From the NCBI GenBank assembly GCA_950295325.1, contig OX485806.1, positions 9,670,001 through 9,734,000 of the forward strand: 64,000 bases of DNA. The letters run 5' to 3'. The translations under genes were made by a program, and so were the position numbers. This stretch comes from Polytrichum commune (lineage: Eukaryota; Streptophyta; Polytrichopsida; Polytrichales; Polytrichaceae). Shown in pieces: positions 35,082 through 46,824 of the stretch (the stretch's first letter is position 1; each line of letters opens with the position of its first letter). The notes beneath the pieces were generated by a model, which searched no databases, was not told the origin of the DNA, and worked only from the letters and a program-made list of their open reading frames with translations.

Positions 35082-35515
35082 TGTGCATATGACGTTTTTT
35101 GGAAAGTTGATATTGTTTAAACAAAATTCCAACTTTTGACATGTCTTAACTCATAATACTATAATGTAAACATGCACTTTGGATGCCCATGCAAAGGTGG
35201 TCCAAAACCATATTGGACCAATTTCTTTATATAATGAAAAGGTCCATTTTGGGGCTAAAATTATGCTTTTTGAGGAAAGTCACAAGGATATAAAACCCTC
35301 AACTCCTAAGCTTTGAAGCAAAATCTACTCAAAATCACCTTTAAAACTTCATCCTAATTCATTGGGTTACTAAAGAGCATTTGTATTTTTCATGTGCATA
35401 TGACGTTTTTTGTAAAGTTAATATTGTTTGAACAGAATTCCAACTTTTGACATGTCTCAACTCATAATACTATAATGTAAACATGCACTTTGGATGCCCA
35501 TGCAAAGGTGGTTGC

Positions 35516-37476
35516 ATGAACGAAAGTGTCCTTTGTGGCTTTAGAAGTTAGAGGACCAAGGAGATCAACGTACGGCCATGTACACAATTTTTTCAAGCCT
35601 TGAACAAACTAAAAATTGCATTTTTATTCTAATCTTTTGGAAGTTAGACTTTGTTTTATACATTATCACATGTCAAAGGAGAAAGCAAGTATATATTCAC
35701 ACGTGACATTGATGAACACAATACTATAATATGCATCGAATGGCACCTAGAGGTGTATATTTAGACCCCCAAATCTTCAATAACATTACGGAATGCAACT
35801 CATTTAGAGTGTATTAGAAGAAGGGGGATGTTCAATCAACCACACACTTAAAAACAACCACAATGACACATTGCATGGTCATATGACCTGCCAAAATTTG
35901 AACAATTCTAGTTGTGTGCTAAAATGTAAATAAAGAGGATTTTGAGTTGGTAACTTGCTTAACTTCATGTGTGCGATGAAAAATCTAATTTTTGTCAAAT
36001 CATGTGACCGCTCAACGTGTTAATTGTGTGGTTGTTTTAACAAACTACATGATCAGTTTCACAACTTCCTAGAAGAATGAGTAGATTTTAGATAGGGTCA
36101 TTTTGACGGAATTGACTTAAATTGTATTTATGTAGTTCAAATACACAATTTTATGCATGAAAATGCCCTAAATTTGGGCCTCTTAGACTCCTTAGGGTTA
36201 ACCTCTTCTTTTCCAACCATCTTATTCAACTTGAATGTGTAGCCACTCAACCATATGTCAAGCAACTTTTAGATATTTTGGACAATTTTATCTCACTATT
36301 TTGAGATAGAGTATGAAAAAATATTGTAAGTGACTTAATACATATCAATTATAGTGCTATGATAGTGTTACTACTTCGTGCTCTCACGAAAATTGCTTTG
36401 TATGTTAGTGTGGGCTATATAAGGATTGGGAAGGAATGATTTATAACGTGTAATTTCCATCCGGAATAGAATATGCCCTCCACCCGAAATTTCTTATAGT
36501 GAACTTTAAATTCAGCCACATCCATCTCACCCAAAAATTGTTATATGCTCCAACATATTGTCTACATAGTTCTACACAATTTGCATATGAAAATAAAGTT
36601 AGATAACAATCATTGAGTGGAACCGGCTAGGTCCGCCCAATAGTCATGATTTATTACATAGAGTTTTTGACTTGAGTTGAATCCTTTGGATCAAGTTAAA
36701 TAAAGGATATGTATTACCCACACTAAAATTGGGGACATTCTTTTATGATGTGGTTGGTGTTTTTTTTTTTAAAAAAAAAACATCCTTGGAGATATTAGAG
36801 TCATCAATATTGTCCCTCAAAGACAAACATAATTGTGGCTTTGATCCTTCTTTGACAAAACTTTCTATGAAGAGTTTCTTAGCTCGTCTTGCATTGGAGC
36901 CTATTTTCAAAATTGGGTGAACTTTTTTGCGACCTCCTCTTTCCCACCTCAGACATCTTGAGAAAATTCTAAGATTTAAGTTATCTAAAAGAGTATGTAT
37001 GCATAGAACTCACTATCCTAAACCCTAGAACAGCCTACACAAGGCTAGCTTGGGCCCACCCATCCTGGTAGGACAAGCTAGAAAGTTGGTTTTTAATAAC
37101 TTGACACCGCTCTTTGTGTATGGTAAGTTATAGAACTTTGGGTGGCTTTGTGATAATTCTCATAAACTTAAGGTTTGGGACTAAACCATGGCTTCATCTG
37201 CTTTACTTTACATATAACTCTATTGTCATGGGTTTTTCCGTGTGTATCAAACAAACATGAATTTCATTTGGACAATTTAATGATATGTAATAGACCTACA
37301 TCATATTCTCGACGGGGATGAGAACATGACCCAAAATAATAATAATAATAATAACTGTGGAAAATGGCTTTTTCATTGGATGATAAATTAACATGGATGA
37401 ATAATGTTTGTGGTAGGGTAACTGGGATTCATTCCGTTACTGATCTTTATCAAACATTTGACATGTGTGTTTATGT
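35516..37476. other. Gene-free AT-rich DNA
   Basis: No supported exon or RNA gene. A T10/A10 palindrome (about 36,761-36,780) and an (AAT)n tract (about 37,335-37,353) are the only structured bits. Confidence 0.5.
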
Positions 37477-37915
37477 GGCATGTAGTTAGGTGTGGATCTA
37501 AGAATGGACACCACAAAGATTCGTACTTCAAAAAGAGAACGGATTTGGTAAACATTCAAAATCCAATAACTATTTTAGATTCAATAGTGAACGTAATGCT
37601 TGAAATATTGGATCGGACTGCGTGCCACTCCAAATTCAATAACTATTCAAAATTAAAATCCTAGTCGACGGTCAACAACAATGTTTAAAAGAGATTTGGA
37701 TTTGTGTGCTGTTCAAAATCGGTTAACTATTCGAAAATCAACAGTCAACATTATGATTGAGGGTGGAATAGGTATATGATCGTTGAGAAAAAGGAATCTT
37801 CACTTTGAGAATAAACATGATAGCCATGCATGGAATCGGGGAAAAGTGACTAATTTGAACTTGCTAATCAACTCGTACGAAATGATCACATGCTTAATAT
37901 CATAGGAGAAGCGAG
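37477..37915 (+). repeat. Dispersed repeat family C, long copy
   Basis: It has the family blocks GTTAGGTGTGGATCTAAGAA, GGACACCACAAAGA, CTTCACTTTGAGAATAA and CTAATCAACTCGTACG, plus extra internal sequence with three variations of TTCAATAACTATTC. It ends in ATAGGAGAAGCG like the copy at 54053-54327. Confidence 0.6.
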
Positions 37916-38149
37916 TGCATAACAAAAAACCGTATGTTAATGTGTTACCTTAACATATGACTTTACCTCACAAAATATTCTCTACAAGCCATTCATGTGG
38001 ACTCAAAGTTTCATCCCTCGTGGAGCCACAAATGGGCCTCTATTGTTGGCTTGTTGGGTCTTCTAAGGCAACATTATATGCTCCAACCTTCTTTCAAAGT
38101 CCATGTATATATATCTACTGATTATGTTATAAAGGGTATGTTCTCAAAA

Positions 38150-38560
38150 TTGCTTTGGCTCTGTATGTTTGGAGTACTGAAGGGACTCTTGAGAGAGGGT
38201 CATCTACAACAAAATTGATGGACAATAATAATTTAGGCTACATGTGGCCGTTTGGGGGAACTTGTTGGATGCATGTGACGTTGCTTAAAAAGGATAAAAA
38301 AGTTGATGGTAATTTAGAGGCCTATTCGTGGCTTCATGAGTGGAGATGCTCTTAGTTGCAAATTATGATGTTCCTCATGACTTCATATAAGATTCAAATG
38401 TGGGTTCTTTTCAAAACACATCATATTGACAGAGGTCCACACTAATTAACGTAGTGTTGTACTATTTCATGTGCCGTTCACTTCTCCAAATGTACGGAGC
38501 CCCGATGATTTTGAGAGAGGGCCATCTACAACACAACTGATGGGCAATAATCGTTTAGGA
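38150..38560. repeat. Local duplication upstream of the 165-bp array
   Basis: GAGAGAGGGTCATCTACAAC (about 38,192) recurs at 38,513 as GAGAGAGGGCCATCTACAAC. The stretch 38,390-38,470 (AAACACATCATATTGACAGA, GTCCACACTAATTAACG) is a diverged version of the 165-bp array unit. A related flank recurs at 39,105-39,180. A (TA)n tract sits at about 38,560-38,579. Confidence 0.6.
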
Positions 38561-39180
38561 TATATATATATATATATATGTGGGCTTTGGGAAAGTATCC
38601 AAGAGCATGCGGTTTTGCTCTAGAAAGTCTGAAAAACCGATGGTAAGGTGAGGTAGAAAAACCAAAAGCGACAAATGACCACTACTATTGGTGCACTGGA
38701 CTAGGGTAGGATGATTCTCGTGTGGACCCAAAGTGACTAATTGTAGAAGTGGTGACCCGAAAAGAATGCATTGATAGGCGGGACGTGATGATTGGCCAGG
38801 TCGGTGTTGTTGCACACCAATTGAGATCACTTTTGAGTGCCAGTGAGTTAGTTGGTTTGTATGCATTCATATGCAAAGTAAAGATATGATGATGCTCAAA
38901 TTAGGGAGACAACAGTGTACAAACATGGTTTTGCCTTACTTGCCTCTTTGAAAAAAAGTAACAAATTATTTACAAGGATGAAACAACTTGCATTGCTCAT
39001 CACTTCCTCTACTCCATTGTTGAAAAAATTACTGCACAAAGTTCAAGCTCCGTCTGGCCAAATCACCTTATTTTCACCGTTTCCCTTATCTCCACTACCT
39101 TAGAGGCCCATTTGTGGGGTTTCATGAGCAGGGATGCTCCCAGGTGCAATGATGCTCCTCGTGACTCTGTGTGAAATTCA

Positions 39181-39840
39181 AACATGGGTTCTCTCAAAAT
39201 ACATCATACTGGAGAGAAGTCCACACTAATTAGTGTAGCATTGCACATACTGTTCCATGTGCCGTTGTTGGGTGGCCCAAAGCCCTCTAGAAATGGGGCT
39301 CCCCAATTGGTCACAAGCCTAGTTGGCATTTAATAGGTCTGTCAAAACATGGGTTCTCTCAAAACACATCATACTGGAGAGGAGGCCACACTAATTAGTG
39401 TAGCGTTGCACATATTGTTCCATGTGCCGTTGGTGGGTGGCCCAAAGCCCTCCAGAGATGAGGCTCCCCAATTGGTCACAAGCCCAAGAGGCATTTAATA
39501 TGTCTGTCAAAACATGGGTTCTCTCAAAATACATCATACTGGAGAGGAGTCCACATTAATTAGTGTAGCGTTGCAAACACTTTTCCATGTGCCGTTGTTG
39601 GGTGGCCAAGAGCCCTCCAGAAATGGGGCTCCCCAATTGGTCACAAACCCAGTTGGCATTTCATAGGTCTGTCAAAATATGGGTTCTCTCAAAACACATC
39701 ATACTGGAGAAGAGTCCACACTAATTAGTGTAGCGTCGTACATACTGTTCCATGTGCCGTTGCTGGGTGGCCAAGAGCCCTCCAGAGATGGGGCTCCCCA
39801 ATTGGGCACAAGCCCAAGAGGCATTTAATAGGTCTGTCAA
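39181..39840. repeat. Tandem array, four units of exactly 165 bp
   Basis: Units begin at 39181, 39346, 39511 and 39676 (AACATGGGTTCTCTCAAAA or a one-base variant) and the array stops at 39840. Each contains CACTAATTAGTGTAGC, GTTCCATGTGCCGTTG, GGGTGGCC, GGCTCCCCAATTGG and AGGTCTGTCAAAA. No unit differs in length. Confidence 0.88.
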
Positions 39841-41470
39841 AACAGTTAAAATGTGACGGTTTATAAGGACGGAGGCAGTAAGGTAACTTCGGCAATAATT
39901 ACGCCCACATCATGACCTAAATTTGAATTCCTGACAGCAGGACAAATATTCCTTACAATCTATGTATCTACGTATGGGGTACATTATGCAGTAGTCTACA
40001 CATGACCACATGACCACATGTGCACCCTAAACTCCGTAATATCAACCCCCATAATGTCACTCACTCTCTACTATCCCGAAACCCTAGGGAACAGATGTTC
40101 GTAGTTCAAATCTCGCTCCTTATTGTCACATTTCTCCCCCTTATATCACAAAATTTGTCATTAATGCAAATCACCCAAGAAGTCAACCCACACACTTGCA
40201 TTATGCCATGTATCAACACGTGGGGTGTCTTCTTCTTCTTCTTCTGTCACTTTTGAATGTTGGTGCATGCATATGCCACATTGTCTGGGAAGGCCAAGTG
40301 GAGTGGACCACACCACACTATTAAAACGTTGCACTGTGTATTATTCCATAGTGTCACTTGCTTCACTAATTCTATATTATCACGCATCCATATTAACACT
40401 ATGAAACTCCGTAATATCACATGCACTTTGGTTGCCACAAGCGTGATACTACAAAGTTTAAAGTATACCATCAACTACACCACCACACATAGGTTTAAAG
40501 AAAAGGGCCCTATCTTCCACAACACTACTTATGCCCCTTTCCCACATGACTTTAGCTAAGCCTAAAAGTTCATTTTAAGAACACGGCCTTCACATTATCA
40601 ACTCTATCTCATCCCAAGCCTAGTTGGCAAAGGATGTGGCATGGTTGAAAAGTGGAGGGCTTTAAGCCTCAAGTACCAACCCTCCCATCGGTCCCTAGCC
40701 ACGAGGCAACAATGTAGGAGGACCTTTAAAAGTGTCGCCTCCCGTCCTTGTGATTAGTTTCTTTTAGTCTTAGCTATGAGGGCACGAGGAGCTTCATAAA
40801 CAAAAACCGATGATAAGATAGATGAGTGGTAAGGCATTTGGGGATGGGACGAAATCTATCCAACATGTCATTACTCATTAGATAAAACAATGAACATGTG
40901 TGAAAGCAACTTAACAAAAACCTACTAAGTAAATCTCCATAGCAAGTTTGGTGCATTGGGATAGCCGGGTGCCTCGGCTATAACCGAAAGAGCTTTACTC
41001 GGTTGTTAGGAAAGACTCTGGTTAGTTGGTAAAGCCACATGAGGATGGGTCGTTAGCTCATGAGATGTGTTCATGGGCTTCGCAGTAGATTCGAGAATAA
41101 AAGCCTCCAGACATCAGAATCATAATGCTTCAAATTGAATACGAAGGCATGCCAATTGAATACAACTCATTAGCTAAGTATTGTTATGTGGCTGCTTCCA
41201 ACTCCGCATACGTTGTCAAGCCAATGGATATGTTGGGGAATCAATTATCGTGAATCTCAAAAGAACATAACCATAACATTATCTAGTCGAGTGTGGAGGG
41301 TGGATGGAGCTGGGAATATTATTTGGAAAGTACACCATGGTTATTCTCTTACCAACGTTATTATTTTAGATTTAACTTGATAAACTTAGGTGAAGCACTC
41401 TAATTGAACATTATTTGAATGGAATGACTAATAATAGCAATTGAATAATGTTATGAGAGTTGCCATCATT
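39841..41470. other. Gene-free intergenic DNA
   Basis: No convincing gene. It contains repeated CTCCGTAATATCA-like phrases (about 40,031 and 40,407) that may be old transposon remnants. Confidence 0.45.
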
Positions 41471-41476
41471 TCAAAT

Positions 41477-41985
41477 GGGGGGTCCTTGGACCTTGTTGTA
41501 TGGGTACCTCAAAGCCCTTTGGGGGGATACCATGTCCGGTATCTTCAAGGCACTAGTGGCTAGCTAGGAGCGTCCACCAAACACAACAAATTACAACTTA
41601 TACTATAACATTGACGCAACTACGTGCTAAACAACTAAGGAGGGTTACCTTTATTTTGTTTTCCGGTTACTATAGTGTCCATCCCCGGAAGGGGAGAGTA
41701 GTATTGTCCAAATTTCCCCTTGTCTGGTGGGCATCGGGTCATTTGACAATACGAACGGACACTTCATTCACTCCGGCCCCTTTAAATAGGGACTGGAGTT
41801 TCTATCTATCTATCTGGCTAGCTAAGAACTAGTATAGTGTGTCACTATAGTGCCCATCCTCGAAAGGGGAGAGTAGTATTGCCCCAATGTCCCCTTGTCC
41901 GGTGGGCATCGGGTCATTGACATTATGAACGGACACTTTATTCACGCCAACCCCTTGCTAAAAAGGGACCAGAGTTTCTATCTAT
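41477..41985 (+). mobile_element. Two truncated SINE copies, head to tail
   Basis: Compared with the full SINE at 19212-19583, 41477-41570 matches its middle (GGTCCTTGGACCTTGTTGTA, CAAGGCACTAGTGGCTAGCT). It is then interrupted by about 95 bp of unrelated DNA and resumes at about 41,665 (ACTATAGTGTCCATCC) to a (TCTA) tail at about 41,815. A second copy starts within the same CTAGCTA sequence and runs 41,815-41,985 to another TCTA end. Both lack the tRNA-like head. Confidence 0.78.
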
Positions 41986-42157
41986 TTGGGTTTGGATTGT
42001 GTATGATAAAGTGCTGAGACAATCCCCCCTTGGTACTTGTGTGTTGTCAATTTTGTTCAAATTCACATTGAGTTGTCTTACTGCATCATGCCAACTAATT
42101 GGTAAATGTTCCCATGTTGTTGTTGGAATGACAAAATGAAGAAGCTACATTTTTTTG

Positions 42158-42354
42158 GTCTAATTAGTGTGGGTTACCATTTGGAGTTATGTGTTGCTAT
42201 AACATTTTTACGAGAGTATCATTTTTTATCCAAATAACATAGGTAATTAGTATGCACACCGAAGAATATGATATAACTTGGTTGCTAAAAACGATAATGT
42301 AGGTAAAAAGATGCGGCATCACGTATTTTCAAATGGCAACCCACCCTAATTGGA
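42158..42354. mobile_element. Small TIR element (MITE), about 197 bp
   Basis: The left end CTAATTAGTGTGGGTTACCA and the reverse complement of the right end CCAATTAGGGTGGGTTGCCA match over more than 25 bp, extending into ATTTG. No coding capacity and no confirmed duplication. Confidence 0.6.
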
Positions 42355-43860
42355 CAATTTGGTGTAGTTGGATTATAATGCGGCTCTTCCAATTGTGCCC
42401 ATTGTTGAGCATGATCTAGAATGGTGTCTATGTTATGAGCATGTGGGTCAAACTTGTTATAACATGTATCTTTTTGGTGTATGTTCGTAATCACAAGTTG
42501 TGCCTTGGTATATATACCAAACAAGGATGGAGAGAAGAAATTATCGCATACTAGCGTATCTCTCATCCATCAAACGCTTTAAGAATAAAATTTAAGAAGA
42601 AGAAGAAGCTCCCTATGTGTTTGTGGCCAACTCATAGTAAGTCACTTGGACCATACTAATCCATGGTCTCTAAAACTAATGCCGGTGCCAAATCAACTTA
42701 AAACAATAACCTCCAAACTACATAACATTTCATGGCTTCTAAGTTGGATGAATGAGTTGTATGCAATAATTCCCTCTCTCCCACGAAAACAAGCACACGA
42801 TTGTCCCTTGAATGTTGAATCCCATTTCGCCATTTGGAAGTGATGTGATGCTTTGGTAGAAGTTCCATGGGCCATGAGTGGGATGTAACAATTTGGATTG
42901 TCCAACCCTCGAAACCTCTTAGTGTATGTGGATGTTACTTGATTTGCTTTTCATGATCTCGAACTTCTGCCAATTGGATTATGCAACATGACTTGTGTTG
43001 CATTAGCAAATCTACGATGAAGTTTCAACAAGAATTGGACCTCTTAAGATTAAGTTATGATTATCATAAGTGCATGTTTGTTGATTCCTAAACATAGTAC
43101 ATAAGTCTTCCCAATCGTGCTCATTATTGAGTGTGGAGTAATATAATAAAATTTGAAGACACAGTTCAATCGCTTTTGAACATGTGTCTTCATGGTGTTT
43201 GTTCTTCGATCCTCACGTATCCACACACCGAAGAAATATAGGTGTCCAATGAAGAAAAAGTAACCAAATAAAAACCCGGATAGCTTGGTTTATGGTATGG
43301 ATGTGAATGGTGAACTTGAAGCACATGACACGTACTATGCTAGTATATAGGTAGCCTAGGGTTTGGCATAGATACCGTGTGCCTTGGTGAAGTAGCATGT
43401 GTAACTTGAATGGCCATTCACATAAGTTACAACTGGTGGTTGGGTTTGTGGTTGTTGCTTGTCCTCACCTACAACCACAAACCATGTGTTTTTTTGTTGC
43501 CTTTACACCAACTTTTTTCTTTTTAATAATGCGACTTGTCTTCAAATGTTGGCACTCAAATTAGGAAATGTGGACGAAACCATCTAAAAATTGGGATGAA
43601 TGTGCTTGCATTTGGATGGAAAACATGTCATTCATATGTGGCTTCATCACTCCGATCATTGTCACCAAATGTGGCTATCTTGAAAATTTGAAGAAAAATC
43701 ATTGTTTAACACATGAGGAGTAAGTTTTATTTGAAGGTGAAGAATGGATATGACCTCAATCATTTGTCCTTGATGTTGGTGCAAGTCATAGAGTGGAAAC
43801 AAACTATTTGTGAATATAATGTAAAGGCATCTATGAATTTCATATAAAGTGTATATGTAA
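42355..43860. other. Gene-free intergenic DNA
   Basis: No gene or defined repeat is supported. Confidence 0.5.
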
Positions 43861-43861
43861 T

Positions 43862-44020
43862 GTAACTACACCTAGTTACCATCCTACGATGACGAGGCGT
43901 CCTCAACGACGAGGCTAATTGACAATATGATATTGTAAAGTAACTACACCTAGTTGCCATCCTACGACGACGAGGCGTCCTCAACGACAAGGCTAATTGA
44001 CAATGTGACATTTAATGTAT
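43862..44020. repeat. Two-copy tandem repeat, period 78 bp
   Basis: TAACTACACCTAGTTRCCAT, followed by CCTACGAYGACGAGGCGTCC, starts at 43863 and again at 43941. A weaker third trace (GATGACGAGGTTGGGTG) follows at about 44,025. Confidence 0.75.
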
Positions 44021-44147
44021 ACCATGATGACGAGGTTGGGTGTATGGACACCTAGTCATCGACGGTAGTGTCATTGTAAGGTAAATACCAATATTGATGG
44101 ATAATTGAATATTCTAACCACATGTGCCAGTGTGTAAGCGGAGGATG

Positions 44148-44516
44148 ATGGGAGCTAGACAACTCCTAGTTGAAGATGGATGGATTGGAGTTAGACAACT
44201 CCAGATTGACAACATGTGCACTAGAGTTAGACAGCTCCGCATATAGTGCATTGGAATTAGACCATTCCATATTGAGAACATGTGCACATGAGTTAGACAA
44301 CTCTCGATGAGGTGCATTGGAGTTGGACCGCTCCAGAATTGGAAAGATGAATGTTATTCATTGGAGTTAGACAACTCTTAATGAATAGATGGATCTAGTT
44401 GGAATTAGACAATTCCAACTAGAAGAATGAATGGATGAATTTAGTTGGAATTAGAGAGTTCCAACTAGAAAGAAGGATGGATGAATCCAATTGGAATTAG
44501 ACAATTCCAATTGGAA
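44148..44516. repeat. Array of about ten short hairpins with a conserved AGAC-type loop
   Basis: About ten palindromes of the form ...GGARTT-AGAC-AAYTCC... follow each other every 30-50 bp. The best have perfect 13-bp arms: 44394-44423 (arms TCTAGTTGGAATT / AATTCCAACTAGA) and about 44,484-44,513 (arms TCCAATTGGAATT / AATTCCAATTGGA). Outer stem bases differ between units but usually change on both arms together. No ORF or known element explains it. It may be a transcribed structured RNA, a transposon subterminal region, or an amplified palindrome. Confidence 0.8.
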
Positions 44517-44519
44517 GAA

Positions 44520-45254
44520 TGAGATTGAGATAAGAGATGAAAGAAGGTTCTAGAAGAACCAAAGATAGAAGATTCATAGTAGGACTAAAAGATAGAGCTA
44601 TGAATATGATACTTTTACTATATGTAAAGATAGAAAGTAAAAGTAGTGCTTCGGCATAAGAAGAAGCTCGGGGGAGGAGAGAACATCTTTTGTCTCTCTC
44701 CTATGGTCGGGTGGTTGAGCTTTAACCAAGACCTACTTGGTCTATGATTGTTTTGGGTTGATACGTGTTAGTGTGGAAGTTGGTGATAAACCGGTGAGAG
44801 GTTTGTTACAGTATCAAAGAATAATTGTCTTTCAAAACCTTCTCTCAAGTTTTGTCCTTAAAGTACTCTTTTGGTGCCACATAGGAACTACAAACAACAA
44901 CGACAAAATAAAATGAATCAAAGAATACGAAGTAAGCTGCAACCATCTAAACCACTTTCAATTATCCATTGTATCTTGTTTGATGAAACAATAGTAGGTT
45001 TGGTTGTGATGGACACACATTATCCTTCCTCCGAGCATCCATCTCCGCATGTGCCAAGAGCTCGTTTGACCTTGCCTTGGAGGGGATAGAACACGGATAG
45101 AATGAATAACAAAAACCACCACAAGTACCACGAGTACCCTTTGTCCATGCCAAAAGGTATAGGAACATAGAAAAGGATAGGAAAGAAATCCTTGTCATGA
45201 TGAAAGTAAAGGTTTTCCCAGCCACGTGGCTCAAATGCAAACTCTTTTTGGATG

Positions 45255-45314
<60 letters not shown>

Positions 45315-46760
45315 GGATGACGGAGTCTTGATTGAGCACGGCTATGGGACAAGTGAAATTTGCCATTCTTATATGGGTGCACACATCTAACTTCCATAAC
45401 TCAAGCATCTAAATGTTGAGGGTGACTAATTAACTTACTTGACAATTGTTTTCCAGATTTCAAGCATTCAAGTATTACAATGACTACTTAATCCCTACAA
45501 GTTTTTTTAGCTTGGCTGAACCTTTTAATACACACACTATTTTGAGAATGTAATACGTAAATATGGATTGTGATGTGATTTTTTGTTAGATAGCGACGGC
45601 TTATTATCTTCCAAAATATATGGAATGTTATTCTTGGCACTTGGACACAAAAGGAACTTGAAAAGCTTTTTGATGAAGATTTCATATCATCCAATATAAA
45701 GAAATAACATAGAATCAACACAAACATACTAAATCGTATAGGGATTAGCCCTAACTCGTATGAGAGGCCCAAATTGGCCCCCCATGCACAAAAACGAGTA
45801 TTTGAGCTACATACTTCTATTGCTATCAAAAGGGACCCTATCTAAAACCAAACGTTCTTCAAGTGCACTTTTTCAAACAAGTTGAATACCTCAATGTTAT
45901 TGAAGATTTAGGTTCAATACACAAATATGAGTGCCCTTGGATACATACACATAATTTTATTTATTTAGACTTTGACCATCAATTTCACATATCGAAATGT
46001 TTTTATTTGATCCTTGACATAAGAAATTGTATTAAAACAAGAAAACTTCAAACCCCCTAATCTTAACAAACAATCGAAAAACTCGACAAGGCTCATAGAA
46101 ATTGTAATATATATGATGTAGTACAATGAACCCTTGCGTACTGTACGAGTTGACCTACTCAGGATTCGATTTCCCTACTCTCTACAAACAATTGTCCACG
46201 TGTCGTTTGCAGGCCACCCTCAAGTGGCACATCCTCACATGTGGTTCAAATCGTTAAATGAACCAACGACCAATAGGAGATTGTTAATTTATCCACTTCT
46301 ATTGGCCCCATCTCCAAACCCCCATCATCTCCACTTGGGAGTCGATGGCCTAGGCCCCTCTTACCATAGAATCTACAGCACAAAGAGACAAATACGCTGA
46401 CTCAACGCGGATGGAAATACACCTGTATACCCGAATACATACGACTCGAGAGTACAAATACAGAGACGTATGTACACCAAACGTACGTACGCGGAGACTT
46501 TAACGGAAGGAATGGGCGCCAGTGGTGGGCCCCATCCCGGCTCACGCGCGCTCCTCGCAGCTCGCGATGCATTCAAAGAAATCGGGAAACGATAGCCACT
46601 CACTGTTCCCCTTGCTTTCGTTCCTCGGCACAAGCTCCACTTATCTGCCCCGAGACTCCGCTGTCCCTTCTGGATTCAAATATCGCATCGTTCTTGCCTC
46701 ACGGATTTTGACTCCTTCCGAAATTACTCAACTGTAGTAGCCGCAGCTTGCACGAGTGGG
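44520..46760. other. Gene-free intergenic DNA
   Basis: It contains the (AG)n tract listed next and a more GC-rich end (46,500-46,760) that may be distal CHUP1 promoter. No exon is supported. Confidence 0.45.
45257..45311. repeat. (AG)n microsatellite, about 54 bp
   Basis: Uninterrupted GA dinucleotides between GCAC and CTTGG. The SLSLSL-type minus-strand ORF over it is an artefact. Confidence 0.95.
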
Positions 46761-46769
46761 CAGGTTTCG

Positions 46770-46800
46770 CATCAGTACATATATAGCAGCCTGAATGAGC
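46770..46800 (+). promoter_or_regulatory. TATA-like box, candidate CHUP1 promoter
   Basis: TACATATATAGC at about 46,776-46,787 sits at the start of the more GC-rich, repeat-built leader that runs to the CHUP1 start codon at 48082. It would imply a leader of about 1.2 kb, probably spliced. No transcript evidence. Confidence 0.3.
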
Positions 46801-46824
46801 GCTGGAAGTTCTTAAGTCTCACAG

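Larger units (their letters stand above)
33927..35515. repeat. Tandem duplication, one copy interrupted by a 965-bp insertion
   Basis: Unit 2 is about 35,207-35,515 and reads continuously through AACCATATTGGACCAATTTC, TTTATATAATGAA and AAGGTCCATTTTGGGGC. Unit 1 has the same left part (33,927-33,960) and right part (34,926-35,207), separated by 965 bp. Confidence 0.8.

Noticed and set aside
36755-36785. T10/A10 palindrome as a terminator or element end
   Set aside because: Simple homopolymer runs with no neighbouring structure to support a function.
44962-45408. 148-codon minus-strand ORF with a serine-leucine repeat
   Set aside because: Produced by the (AG)n microsatellite.
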